This document shows positions 41,741-49,300 of a stretch of DNA of 52,425 bases, piece by piece; position 1 is the first letter of the stretch; each line of letters starts with the position of its first letter. The notes beneath the pieces were generated by a model, which saw nothing but the letters and a program-made list of their open reading frames with translations, was not told the origin of the DNA and searched no databases. Position numbers and translations under genes: made by a program. Source of the DNA: a virus; the IMG/VR virus record IMGVR_UViG_3300012927_000008, positions 1-52,425 of that record. The stretch is one strand, 5' to 3'.

Positions 41741-42192
41741 CAGACGATCATCCTCCAGGAAGTAGCATTGACCACCAGCAGCACCCGTACGCCCGCCACA
41801 TCCAGCGTCTGGGAACCGGCACTGCCATCATACAGGGCAATCTGGTCCGTCCCGTTCGCCGTCACGGTCACCGGATTGGTCTCAGCATTGAAATCCACAT
41901 CGTAAATCTCGATCCAGTCCCCGGGCGTGAGACCGCTCAGGGGCGGCAGGAAGAGCGAGAAGGCACCAACAGACGTCTGGACGCCATAGCTAGTCAACAT
42001 CTGCAGCGACGTGCTGACGGCCACCAGCGCCCGTTGCTGGATGTTATAGTTGGCCCCGTAGGCGGTCGTGGAGCTATTGCCCCCTTGCGCGATCGGGACG
42101 GGGTAATCGGCCTTGCCGCTGAAGGTCGCGGACCATTCGGCCGCGCTAGGCACATAGCCGGTAGGCCAGCCTGGATTGGATGGCGTGGCCAT
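41740..42192 (-). CDS. short tail fibre-type protein
   Basis: A 150-residue product. MATPSNPGWPTGYVPSAAEWSATFSGKADYPVPIAQGG is a common fibre N-terminus (xxxEWNxxFxxKxDY). The C-terminal beta domain has SLFLPPLSGLTPGDWIEIYDVDFNAETNPVTVTANG. It probably attaches or caps the spike encoded next. It lies between the terminase small-like and large genes. Confidence 0.7.
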   Translation of the reverse strand: MATPSNPGWPTGYVPSAAEWSATFSGKADYPVPIAQGGNSSTTAYGANYNIQQRALVAVSTSLQMLTSYGVQTSVGAFSLFLPPLSGLTPGDWIEIYDVDFNAETNPVTVTANGTDQIALYDGSAGSQTLDVAGVRVLLVVNATSWRMIV

Positions 42193-42195
42193 GCG

Positions 42196-42771
42196 TCAAG
42201 GCTCCTGTGCGTCGTGGGCCGGTGGCGGCGGGTCGTTGTCGGGCAACCCACCCTCGATGACGAGCCGGGGCGCGACCTTGTTGGGATCCTGATGATCGGG
42301 AATCGGCTGTTGCAGGCGATCAGCCCAGAGTTGCGGGTTCATCTTGGCCGCCGCCTTGAGATAGGTCTCGATCTTGAGCGCCCGGTGGCCCAGCATGTCC
42401 TTGCGAACCGTCCGGATCTTGACCCCGATCTTGGCCCCTTCCGCAATGATGTCCTCGGCTGTCTCTTCCGTCCCCATCTCGACATTGCGCGCAATCGTGA
42501 CCGTTTCCTCGATCCAGTATTGTTGTTGCCGAAGCTTGGCGAGCGCGAAGGGTTCTAGGAACTCCGGAATGAATTGCGGGCGCGTCGAATCCGCCCAATT
42601 GTAGATCGAGGCGACGGCAGGGAAGCTTCCCCGTTCGCGCACATTGCCGTCGATGTCGTGACGGACCACCTCCATCAGGGTCTCGCCGGCCGAGATGCGT
42701 TCGCAGATTTCATGCGCCAAGGCTTCGCTGTAAAGCGTGGGGCGGCCAATCTTAGCTGGCTCATCAGACAC
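42196..42771 (-). CDS. terminase small subunit-like protein
   Basis: A 191-residue product. GRPTLYSEALAHEICERISAGETLMEVVR ... PAVASIYNWADSTRPQFIPEFLEPFALAKLRQQQYWIEETVTIA matches the Sf6-type small terminase HTH family (GRPxxYxxExxxxIxxxIxxGxSLxxI). LKIETYLKAAAKMNPQLWADRL is the conserved C-terminal helix. It would recognise the packaging site. The large subunit is 3.5 kb away, with fibre genes in between. Confidence 0.82.
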   Translation of the reverse strand: MSDEPAKIGRPTLYSEALAHEICERISAGETLMEVVRHDIDGNVRERGSFPAVASIYNWADSTRPQFIPEFLEPFALAKLRQQQYWIEETVTIARNVEMGTEETAEDIIAEGAKIGVKIRTVRKDMLGHRALKIETYLKAAAKMNPQLWADRLQQPIPDHQDPNKVAPRLVIEGGLPDNDPPPPAHDAQEP

Positions 42772-42792
42772 GCGCTTGCCCCCACGCCCACA

Positions 42793-42948
42793 CTAAATGC
42801 GCCCGAGCAGCAACAGCACAACCAGGACCACGATGATCAGACCTAGCCCGCTGGACGGATATGGACCCCATCCCGCGCTATGCGGCCAAGTCGGAAGTGC
42901 GCCCAAAAGCATAACGACCAGGAGGATAATCAAGATCATGCCAAGCAT
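42793..42948 (-). CDS. DUF3309 family small membrane protein
   Basis: A 51-residue product from ATG 42948. Two hydrophobic helices (MLGMILIILLVVMLLGALP and LGLIIVVLVVLLLLGRI) are joined by TWPHSAGWGPYPSSG. This is the DUF3309 pattern, in which proteins of about 50 residues carry HSxxWGYxPSxG. Function unknown. Confidence 0.8.
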   Translation of the reverse strand: MLGMILIILLVVMLLGALPTWPHSAGWGPYPSSGLGLIIVVLVVLLLLGRI

Positions 42949-43085
42949 GGGAAGGCCCTCCGCTGAATGCTATTTCCACTCCGCGCGCGATGGCTCGCCA
43001 AACGGATGGACAAGAGAAGGCCCCATAGCATCCTCCCACATAGCCCCTAAGCCCTCGAAGCGTCAACGCACCCAGAAACGCAACC

Positions 43086-43109
43086 GGCCCCGAGATTTCT
43101 CCCGAGGCC
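43086..43109 (-). terminator. strong hairpin, possible terminator or processing site
   Basis: On the leftward strand GGCCTCGGGA - GAAA - TCTCGGGGCC forms a ten-base-pair stem (two wobble pairs) closed by a GNRA-type GAAA loop. No good T run follows, so termination is uncertain. It lies in the 286-base gap 42949-43234 between the DUF3309 gene and the coiled-coil gene, in which no other feature was seen. Confidence 0.45.
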
Positions 43110-43234
43110 AGTTGGGCGGTCAATGTTCACGATCAGAAGGGGAAACCGCGCCCATTCCCTTCTCGCCTACTCCCGTCGCCCCCTTGGTCCTTGCGCGGAT
43201 TTCCGGATCGACACGAACGGTTTCGCTGGGAATA

Positions 43235-43498
43235 TCAGGCGGCAGGCGCAGCCGGTTCGGCGGCATCGAGCTTGGCGGTCAGGCCATCGACGGTATCGGC
43301 AAGCGCATTCACGGCGGTGTCGTCGCTGCCGGGCAGTGCGGTGATCTTCGCCACAGCGGCATCGACGGAAGTCGAGAGCGTGGTCACAGAAGCGGTGAGG
43401 CGATCGAGAGCGGCGGACATGAGTTCAATCCTTTCGATGAGGGCTCGGTGATGGCCATCCAGCAAACGGCATAGCAGGTTTTCGATTCCCTTGAGCAT
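43235..43498 (-). CDS. coiled-coil protein, 87 aa
   Basis: ATG 43498 is preferred (MLKGIENLLCRLLDGHHRALIERIELMSAALDRLTASVTTLSTSVDAAVAKI). The body is one long Leu/Ala/Val heptad coil ending in AEPAAPAA. It may be a small structural or accessory protein. No family was recognised. Confidence 0.6.
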   Translation of the reverse strand: MLKGIENLLCRLLDGHHRALIERIELMSAALDRLTASVTTLSTSVDAAVAKITALPGSDDTAVNALADTVDGLTAKLDAAEPAAPAA

Positions 43499-43553
43499 CG
43501 TCCGTCCGATCAGGTTGGCTAAATGCCACAACGCACGGCGATGTCAAGCGGGC

Positions 43554-43676
43554 TCAATCATAGGGCTCGTAATCGTCCTCGGGCCGATCCCGGAGCAGCC
43601 GCAGCGCGGAGCCCATGATCACGAAGGGAAGAGCAGCCAATATCGCTACGGCTGCGATGACAAGACTAGCGACCAT
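43554..43676 (-). CDS. very small membrane protein, 40 aa
   Basis: ATG 43676 overlaps the end of the upstream membrane gene. One helix (LVIAAVAILAALPFVIMGSAL) is followed by an acidic tail RDRPEDDYEPYD. It is supported by the overlap and its clean hydropathy. Confidence 0.5.
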   Translation of the reverse strand: MVASLVIAAVAILAALPFVIMGSALRLLRDRPEDDYEPYD

Positions 43677-43893
43677 GACGTTTCTCCCATGTCTCGATGC
43701 GTTCGAATGTCCAGTTTTCTAATTCAGCGGCCACTTCGAATAATGTTCTGATGCTCCATCCCAGAATTGCGAATGCCGCCAATATTGCGATCAGGAATGG
43801 GGAGACGATGAGGATGATTAGCCATGCGACCGGGCCACACAGGACTAGGAATGCTATCAGCATCAGGGCTAGGAAGAGGTTTATTGGTTTCAT
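43666..43893 (-). CDS. membrane protein, 75 aa
   Basis: Two or three hydrophobic segments (LFLALMLIAFLVLCGPVAWLIILIVSPFLIAILAAFAIL) are followed by an amphipathic helix ending TWEKRHGR. It lies in the early leftward operon downstream of the replication genes. No family was recognised; holin-like hydropathy is noted but not sufficient. Confidence 0.6.
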   Translation of the reverse strand: MKPINLFLALMLIAFLVLCGPVAWLIILIVSPFLIAILAAFAILGWSIRTLFEVAAELENWTFERIETWEKRHGR

Positions 43894-43916
43894 GCGGTGT
43901 CTCCTTGGCGGTTCTA

Positions 43917-44528
43917 TTAAAAATCAGGCAGATCCAAGACATCGGGTTCGCAATATCGGCCATCGTTCATCTGGACCAGCCAGCCTTTCGAAACACCCAT
44001 ATCGAAAACACCTCGCTGAAGTTCGGTTCCGTCCCGCAGCGCTTCGATTTCAGCGATCGATAGCGGTGCGGAATTCATCGGTTTCGAGGGCTCGATGAGG
44101 TTTCCACCAATCCATCGAACGCTCCGACCTTCGGCTTCGAGCAAGCGATTGGCGCGGCTCCAGCTGGTTTCGCCGGGACGATGTTCGCGATCCTCGTTGA
44201 TCCGTCGTTTCATAATTTCGCTGGCCAATGCAAGCAGTTCGCTCGCCTTTGGCATGAAGGCCTTGGCGCTGACCCACTGGCGCGTGGCCTGGTCCAGTAC
44301 GCTTGGCGAAAGGTGTGCGACGTCCGTGGTCAGAAGTCCGATCAAATGGGCATGGGCCTCCAGATCAGCCGCTGCCGCTGGGCGGTAGCGTAAGCCAAGT
44401 TTCGCGATGATTTTCTTCGTTTCGGGATCGATCTGCGATTTCGCGTTCGGCTGCTCGGAGGAGGTCGAGGCTTGGGTCAGGGCGTGTGCCCCGAAGGGTT
44501 TGGTGGTTATAATGCCCGTTTGATCCAC
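43917..44528 (-). CDS. hypothetical protein of the replication region
   Basis: Up to 203 residues from GTG 44528. The true start may be later, because the first 55 codons overlap the gene at 44365-44844. AHLIGLLTTDVAHLSPSVLDQATRQWVSAKAFMPKASELLALASEI is a pattern seen in prophage proteins encoded after DUF1376 genes, possibly a replication accessory (lambda P position). That role is inferred from position. Confidence 0.6.
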   Translation of the reverse strand: MDQTGIITTKPFGAHALTQASTSSEQPNAKSQIDPETKKIIAKLGLRYRPAAAADLEAHAHLIGLLTTDVAHLSPSVLDQATRQWVSAKAFMPKASELLALASEIMKRRINEDREHRPGETSWSRANRLLEAEGRSVRWIGGNLIEPSKPMNSAPLSIAEIEALRDGTELQRGVFDMGVSKGWLVQMNDGRYCEPDVLDLPDF

Positions 44529-44844
44529 GTCCGTCTCTCCGATCCTGTTCGATTACCCAATTTGCCCATGCCGCTTGCCAATCAAGTTTCGCCGCACCCT
44601 TGCCGGTTGCATTGCGCCAGTGATTTTCGAATGTCTCGAAGGCGCGGCGCATCCAATCTTGGCCACGTGCATCTGCGATCTCGCCCGACACGGTATCGCG
44701 CTTCAGGGTCTCGGGCCTCCAGCCATCCGGCAGCCGCCGACCGCGTTTTGTTAACGGGGGCCTTCCAGTATCTAATATATCCCTTCCCTTCTCTTCCTTT
44801 CCCTTCTCTTCTCTTGGAGGGGTTTCGGCGCGTGACAAAGGCAC
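44365..44844 (-). CDS. C-terminal part of a DUF1376-type replication protein, in the -1 frame
   Basis: A 159-residue frame from GTG 44844. RRLPDGWRPE ... AFETFENHWRNATGKGAAKLDWQAAWANWVIEQDRR is the classic C-terminal tail of DUF1376 proteins (FxxYWxxxxGKxxxKxDWxxxWxNW). The N-terminal DUF1376 domain is in the adjacent frame and ends at 44772, so the two halves overlap by 73 bases in a purine-rich repeat. It could be translated separately from the GTG, or joined by frameshifting or error correction. Confidence 0.65.
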   Translation of the reverse strand: MPLSRAETPPREEKGKEEKGRDILDTGRPPLTKRGRRLPDGWRPETLKRDTVSGEIADARGQDWMRRAFETFENHWRNATGKGAAKLDWQAAWANWVIEQDRRDGRGSNGHYNHQTLRGTRPDPSLDLLRAAEREIADRSRNEENHRETWLTLPPSGSG

Positions 44845-45401
44845 TTGTTGCGCGTGACACCAAGGTTTGTTGCGCGTGACAAATCATGCTCAAGAGGCAG
44901 ATTTTCCTGTTGCATTGGCGGATTTCCGCGCTTTACAGCGGTAGGCTGTCCCGATTCCAGCCAATCTTCGAACGAAGGTGCCTCTTTTTGCTCATCGGGG
45001 TGACGAGAATTGTGCTGACGAATAGCTGAGCAGTAGGTCCGGTGGCGCTGTTTAAGCTTTGACAACCAACTGTCACGAACCTTTTCGGCCACGACGGGAT
45101 GATATAAACGACCATCGCTGCACTCCACCCAGCCACGCAAAGCACCCTCCCGAATAATCTCCCACTCACGCGGTGCGCGTCCATAACCTGCCTTACGGGC
45201 AAGGGCCCTTTCATCATTTGAGAGGCTACCAGCCGGCCTTTCGTGCCAGCTCGCACCCCACAAAAGCAGAGCCGCGATGACTGCTGCGGGTTCCTCAAAT
45301 GCGACCAGGTCAGAGCCTGCAAAACGCACAACTTCAAGCGGCATGGATTTGAAATCTGTTAGGTCAGATTCTGGCGGAGTGAGAGGCGGCGGCCTATTCA
45401 T
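44772..45401 (-). CDS. DUF1376 (YdaU-like) replication protein, N-terminal part
   Basis: A 209-residue frame from ATG 45401. MPLEVVRFAGSDLVAFEEPAAVIAALLLWGASWHERPAGSLSNDERALARKAGYG ... WIIREGALRGWVECSDGRLYHPVVAEKV is the winged-helix DUF1376 domain. Its end (LQEKRRERKRREGIY) runs into a polypurine repeat. YdaU-type proteins sit in the place of lambda O and are presumed to act at the origin. Three iterons lie inside its 3' part. Confidence 0.78.
   Translation of the reverse strand: MNRPPPLTPPESDLTDFKSMPLEVVRFAGSDLVAFEEPAAVIAALLLWGASWHERPAGSLSNDERALARKAGYGRAPREWEIIREGALRGWVECSDGRLYHPVVAEKVRDSWLSKLKQRHRTYCSAIRQHNSRHPDEQKEAPSFEDWLESGQPTAVKRGNPPMQQENLPLEHDLSRATNLGVTRNKCLCHAPKPLQEKRRERKRREGIY
44828..44881. 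repeat. three 22-bp-phased iterons, candidate replication origin
   Basis: GCGCGTGACA occurs at 44828-44837, 44850-44859 and 44872-44881, exactly 22 bases apart. Copies 2 and 3 extend to TTGTTGCGCGTGACA. Next to them are a polypyrimidine tract (about 44781-44815) and an A+T-rich TATCTAATATAT (about 44769-44780). This layout, iterons then an A+T-rich block within the replication gene, is that of lambda ori. Origin function is inference. Confidence 0.65.
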
Positions 45402-45912
45402 GGACGCCAAATCTCTTATTGGCGGCAATGCGCGCTTGGTCTACTATTGGATAAGGCACTCCACCATATTCGCCTATGGAGCCCCTAATAACTATTGAAA
45501 AATTCTGGCAATGACTTGTAATGAAAACATTATTACAGCCACATCCGGTAAATCCGACATCAATGATATATCTGCCGTGATGATAGGCTAAAATGTTAAA
45601 TTCTTCATTTGTCGATGGAGCGCCAATTGCTATCAGAACTGGACACCCCGTAGCAAGAGATAGGCGACATGCCAGTTTTTCTTCTCGAATATTAGGCTTT
45701 ATGCCTTTTACTTCTAGCCAAACATTTGCCGAAGGTATCCAAAAATCAGGAAGATACCATTCTCCACCAAGATCGAAACCCTCTGGTTCGTAGGTGAAAG
45801 ATACCTGGCATTCGTCAAGAAAAACGGCCCATCTCGCCTCTGTACGAGATCGATATTTTACACCTCTATATTCTGTCGGAAGTGGTTTGATCTTGTTAAT
45901 CATTTCGATCAT
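45394..45912 (-). CDS. PD-(D/E)XK nuclease-like protein
   Basis: A 172-residue product. YRGVKYRSRTEARWAVFLDECQVSFTYEPEGFDLGGEWYLPDFWIPSANVWLEVKG holds the spaced Glu, Asp (PDF) and E-x-K (EVKG) of the PD-(D/E)XK fold. Similar proteins occur in many phage replication regions, with unknown substrates. GGAG precedes ATG 45912, which lies within the upstream gene end. Confidence 0.75.
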   Translation of the reverse strand: MIEMINKIKPLPTEYRGVKYRSRTEARWAVFLDECQVSFTYEPEGFDLGGEWYLPDFWIPSANVWLEVKGIKPNIREEKLACRLSLATGCPVLIAIGAPSTNEEFNILAYHHGRYIIDVGFTGCGCNNVFITSHCQNFSIVIRGSIGEYGGVPYPIVDQARIAANKRFGVHE

Positions 45913-46201
45913 CTGACTCCGCCATCTTCAGCACGCCGTGCATAACGGTTGTGCGGTCACGGTTCATAATTTCGCCGATTTTGGTATAATTGAAACCGAT
46001 CCGGCGCAGTTCAGAATAAGCCTGCCAGCGCGGCAACACGAGGCGGCGCGAACGATCGTTGCTCAATAACTCGCGTAGCGGAATTTGATGTCGGCGCGCC
46101 ACTTGCTCAACGAGCTTTTGGGCATCATCAAGCGTAGGGCCAGAAGGCTTTGGTTCTGGCTTGTAACCGCAACATGGGCAAGCTAAATCAATCTCAGTCA
46201 T
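45896..46201 (-). CDS. DnaA domain IV-like protein with N-terminal zinc ribbon
   Basis: A 101-residue product. The N-terminus has CPCCGYKP. From residue 30, LVEQVARRHQIPLRELLSNDRSRRLVLPRWQAYSELRRIGFNYTKIGEIMNRDRTTVMHGVLKM follows the DnaA C-terminal (domain IV) HTH signature, with DRTTVMHG in place of DHSTVLHA. The AAA+ domain of DnaA is absent. It may bind DnaA-box-like sites at the phage origin. It lies in the replication operon. Confidence 0.82.
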   Translation of the reverse strand: MTEIDLACPCCGYKPEPKPSGPTLDDAQKLVEQVARRHQIPLRELLSNDRSRRLVLPRWQAYSELRRIGFNYTKIGEIMNRDRTTVMHGVLKMAESDDRND

Positions 46202-46282
46202 CGCCTAATCTCCTAGGCTTTTGATCAGGGCGGCTCGTCGCGTTCGCACCGCTTCGACCGCCCGTCTTTTCATTCCATTATT

Positions 46283-46681
46283 TCAGATCAATGGCAAGTG
46301 GGCATCCACACGCTTTAATAATTTATCCACATCATTAATAAGCCCATGCTCCCGCGCCGCCGCAAAAAACGCCACCCTCCCCATCCCCAGATCCACCCCA
46401 TGGCGAATCCCATAGCGGATCAACGCGCCCCGCAGCTCATAGCTGGCATCGCACGCAATACCCGTGGTTTCATTGTCGCGATGCTCGATCGGATCGGCGA
46501 TGACCTGCGGCACCCTAGGCTGAAGGATCACGCCCTTGCGCCTCAGTGCGGCGATGCGTCCGTGAAGGGCGGCCAGACTGATTTCGCCAAAGAGATGGAT
46601 TTGCATCTGGCGTGTCGTCATACCGCGCCGATATGCGCCGGCCAGAACGCGATCGTCGTCCTCGGTCCATTTGCTGATCAT
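46283..46681 (-). CDS. HTH DNA-binding protein (GcrA/SANT-like N-terminus)
   Basis: A 132-residue product. SKWTEDDDRVLAGAYRRGMTTRQMQIHLFGEISLAALHGRIAALRRKGVI fits the GcrA-like W-T-x-D-x-x-L...G.S...IA......S..AV.GRI.RL pattern only loosely. The C-terminal half is of unknown fold. It overlaps the RusA stop. DNA binding is likely; its target is unknown. The 81-base gap to the DnaA-like gene holds no feature. Confidence 0.6.
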   Translation of the reverse strand: MISKWTEDDDRVLAGAYRRGMTTRQMQIHLFGEISLAALHGRIAALRRKGVILQPRVPQVIADPIEHRDNETTGIACDASYELRGALIRYGIRHGVDLGMGRVAFFAAAREHGLINDVDKLLKRVDAHLPLI

Positions 46682-47244
46682 GCCCCGTCCTTCGCCAGCG
46701 CCCGCGAGACCGCCTCTTCTAGACGCGTCAGGGGCTTGGCAGATGGTTTGCGGCGCGGTTTGGCGGCCGTCAACTTGTCATCGGCAATACGGGCTTCCAA
46801 GCGGCGCTGGCCCGGCGTGGCGGGAACATCGAGCTGTTCGATATGCCAGATCGTGACATCGGTGCGCTCGGGATGGCCATAACGCTTTCGGCACATCAAC
46901 TCAGCGACCTGGCAATCATCCATGAATGCAATCCCGTTCAGCGCATCCAGCAAATTCTTTTCGAGATTGTCCAAATCAGGACGTGAGACGTGGAAAATCT
47001 CACCGCGTTGGGCGGCTTCTTTCAAGGCCGGCGACCAAGATGCGGGAATGGCATAGATCGCCATCATCTGGATTCGCACCGGTCCCGTGATAGGCCCCTG
47101 CGTTCCCATCGCGCGCCTGCACTCGGTCGATATCGCCTGTTTGGCCACCTTCATCTTTTTGGGCGTGAAACGTCTTTCGCCACTTGAGCCTGCGCGCATC
47201 CACGCCGTTGGGCGGCCGGGGATCGAGAATATAATCTTGGTCAT
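46678..47244 (-). CDS. RusA-like Holliday junction resolvase
   Basis: A 188-residue product. IIFSIPGRPTAWMRAG ... SRPDLDNLEKNLLDALNGIAFMDDCQVAELMCRKRYG holds the conserved Asp residues of RusA (PDxDN..K...DALNG....DD.QV). It is a metal-dependent nuclease that resolves Holliday junctions and branched replication intermediates before packaging. The C-terminal 60-residue basic extension is longer than in E. coli RusA. Confidence 0.85.
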   Translation of the reverse strand: MTKIIFSIPGRPTAWMRAGSSGERRFTPKKMKVAKQAISTECRRAMGTQGPITGPVRIQMMAIYAIPASWSPALKEAAQRGEIFHVSRPDLDNLEKNLLDALNGIAFMDDCQVAELMCRKRYGHPERTDVTIWHIEQLDVPATPGQRRLEARIADDKLTAAKPRRKPSAKPLTRLEEAVSRALAKDGA

Positions 47245-47789
47245 TAGTACGCCTGCATCTTGTCGCGCCGTTGCCGTTCAATCTGCTTGCGCATGATCTC
47301 GGCAATCGCTTCGCGGGCTTGCTCAACAGGATTGGGCTCGGGTCGAATGCTCGCCTCGATGATGGCGCGCGCCTCGGCCGCCGACAGCCCCTTGCGCCGT
47401 ATCAAATCGCGATAATGTTGCCGTTGATCGACCGGACACCAGCCCAGTCGAGTTTCCGTAACCGCAGCTCCGCGCTTGGCCTTGGCACTGGGTGTCACCA
47501 TAGTGGCACGGATTTCAGGACTGGACAGGATATCGCGCTGCAACCGCCGGCCATTCTCACGCTGCCATGCTTTGAAATCTGGGTTCTGCATCGCAATGGC
47601 GTGCGAGACACGCATTTGCGCCGCTAATTTTGCTTTGGTTTCGGGTTGTGCCAAATAGGTTTGCTGCGCGCTACGCCGCCGGGCATCGATCGCCGGATCT
47701 GTGCGCAATCGAATGGCGGAACAGGATCGGCAATGAGAGGTGGGCTTAGCTGCCTTGCACGCCTGAATGTTCAAACAATAGGATCTCAT
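47244..47789 (-). CDS. hypothetical basic protein, 181 aa
   Basis: The N-terminus has CLNIQACKAAKPTSHCRSC, a possible zinc site. The long middle is rich in Arg, Ala and Gln, and the C-terminal helix (AREAIAEIMRKQIERQRR) is basic. DNA binding is possible. LAQPETKAKLAAQMRVSHAI and DILSSPEIRATM resemble the NUMOD-like repeats of phage DNA-binding proteins. No firm family was recognised. Confidence 0.6.
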   Translation of the reverse strand: MRSYCLNIQACKAAKPTSHCRSCSAIRLRTDPAIDARRRSAQQTYLAQPETKAKLAAQMRVSHAIAMQNPDFKAWQRENGRRLQRDILSSPEIRATMVTPSAKAKRGAAVTETRLGWCPVDQRQHYRDLIRRKGLSAAEARAIIEASIRPEPNPVEQAREAIAEIMRKQIERQRRDKMQAY

Positions 47790-48070
47790 GCTGTTATCGG
47801 TGCCTTTATGGTGCGTCTGATCAGAGCTTCGAAGGATGCTTCTGCGGGTTCGTGAATGTGAAGGATCTTTCTGAAATTGCCGGCGAAATAGCTTTGCAGA
47901 GGACAGGCAAAAACCAAATAGGATTTTTGCTTAAATCTTGGGCGATAAAAACGAATCGATGTTACACGCCGAATCTCGCCCAGCACGGGTGGTCGTTCGT
48001 TCAGTCCGCGTGGATAATTGCCCCATTGGTCATTGATACATTCAGCTAGATCGCCGACAGACCATGCCAT
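47786..48070 (-). CDS. hypothetical protein, 94 aa
   Basis: ATG 48070 follows GAGGGG. MAWSVGDLAECINDQWGNYPRGLNERPPVLGEIRRVTSIRFYR resembles small proteins with an SH3-like DxxxC...W......P..G.I..V pattern found in prophages. Function unknown. Confidence 0.65.
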   Translation of the reverse strand: MAWSVGDLAECINDQWGNYPRGLNERPPVLGEIRRVTSIRFYRPRFKQKSYLVFACPLQSYFAGNFRKILHIHEPAEASFEALIRRTIKAPITA

Positions 48071-48121
48071 TTTGCCCCTCCTGATTATGGCGCCCATCCA
48101 TCGCACGAATGAGCGAACAAA

Positions 48122-49300
48122 TCAGGTGATTTCGGCCGTGGCCTCATGCTCGATCGCCAGTTCCACGGCACGCCCCTCATCCCAGCGGCCGGCGACATTC
48201 TTGTCATCGGTCCACGCATCGGTCTCCGCCGTCAGCCATACCTGCTCAACCGGATCATAGACGACGTGCGTGGCGGCAGGTTCGTCCTCCACGATCTCAT
48301 CATCTTCCTCGACGCCGCCGAAACCTGCATCGGATGCACCGTCACCCGCCAGATCGGTATCGTCACCGGGATGATCGGGATTCGGGTCCGTGTCGGCGAT
48401 GCCGTATTCGCGCTTGCGTTTCTCGACGGCGGTTTCCTCGGCATCGGCAAAGGCAAGCTCCGGTTCCTCCGCCTCCACGGCCTCGCGCTTCACGCGATCA
48501 TAGGCGCTCCAGTCGGCTGGGACGATGATCACGTCCTGCCGCAGGCTGTCGTGCAGCGCGTTTTCGTCCTCGCGTGACGTGGTGGCGACATTGACCTCCA
48601 TCGTCAGCGTCATCTTTGCTCCGTCCGAACCGAGCTTCTTGAAATGCGCCGGGATGGAGGGGCGGTTCTTCGCCGCGACCGCGATTACCATTTCCTGGAT
48701 GATCTTCCGGCCTGCATAGTCGATTGCGGTGACGATATCGCGCTGTTCGGCCGGCGGCATCGCGACCCATGGTGAGCGACGATTCCGAAACAATTCCAAG
48801 ACTACGTCACGGAAGCTGCCAAGCAGTGCGGACTGGTCTGCGATATAGGCGTCGGCGATGTCAGAGAGGTGGTCGAGGTTCGCCTCATGGCCACGGTGCG
48901 TGCGGTCGGAAAGGTCATCAGAAGCGGTGTCGGCAGATGCCTCAACAGGGTCGGAAACGGCGGTTTCCTGCGAATCAGAGATGGTGCTCTCATCGGTCAT
49001 ATCGGCTTCCTCGCCGACAGGATCCGGTCCCGGCGTGTTATCTGCCTTGGGCGGACGGCCACGCTTTTTCTTCTCGGCCTTATGGTCCTCCGATAGGCCC
49101 ACAGCTAATTCGGCAAATACATTATCGTCCGACATTATTTTCTCCATGGTTGAAATATCAGCATATTCGCCGTCGCGATCGGCTTGTGCGTGCAGAAGCG
49201 CTTCGCCTATTCCGATGTCGGATTGCTGGGCGGCATGTTCGGTTGGGGTGCCGGTTCGGATCAGAGTTAGGAATTGGCGGAGTTGGGTTGAGCCTTTCAT
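48122..49300 (-). CDS. large acidic protein of unknown function with AT-hook-like motif
   Basis: A 392-residue product. ATG 49300 overlaps the methyltransferase stop (ATGA). After an N-terminal helical segment (STQLRQFLTLIRTGTPTEHAAQQSDIGIGEALLHA), KKRGRPPK is an AT-hook core. A conserved-looking middle follows (IADQSALLGSFRDVVLELFRNRRSPWVAMPPAEQRDIVTAIDYAGR). The C-terminal third is rich in Asp and Glu. Possibly a DNA-mimic or recombination-associated protein; no family was recognised. Confidence 0.65.
   Translation of the reverse strand: MKGSTQLRQFLTLIRTGTPTEHAAQQSDIGIGEALLHAQADRDGEYADISTMEKIMSDDNVFAELAVGLSEDHKAEKKKRGRPPKADNTPGPDPVGEEADMTDESTISDSQETAVSDPVEASADTASDDLSDRTHRGHEANLDHLSDIADAYIADQSALLGSFRDVVLELFRNRRSPWVAMPPAEQRDIVTAIDYAGRKIIQEMVIAVAAKNRPSIPAHFKKLGSDGAKMTLTMEVNVATTSREDENALHDSLRQDVIIVPADWSAYDRVKREAVEAEEPELAFADAEETAVEKRKREYGIADTDPNPDHPGDDTDLAGDGASDAGFGGVEEDDEIVEDEPAATHVVYDPVEQVWLTAETDAWTDDKNVAGRWDEGRAVELAIEHEATAEIT

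Noticed and set aside
44828-44881. CRISPR array
   Set aside because: Only three short repeats with 12-base spacers inside a coding gene; the phasing fits iterons, not a CRISPR.
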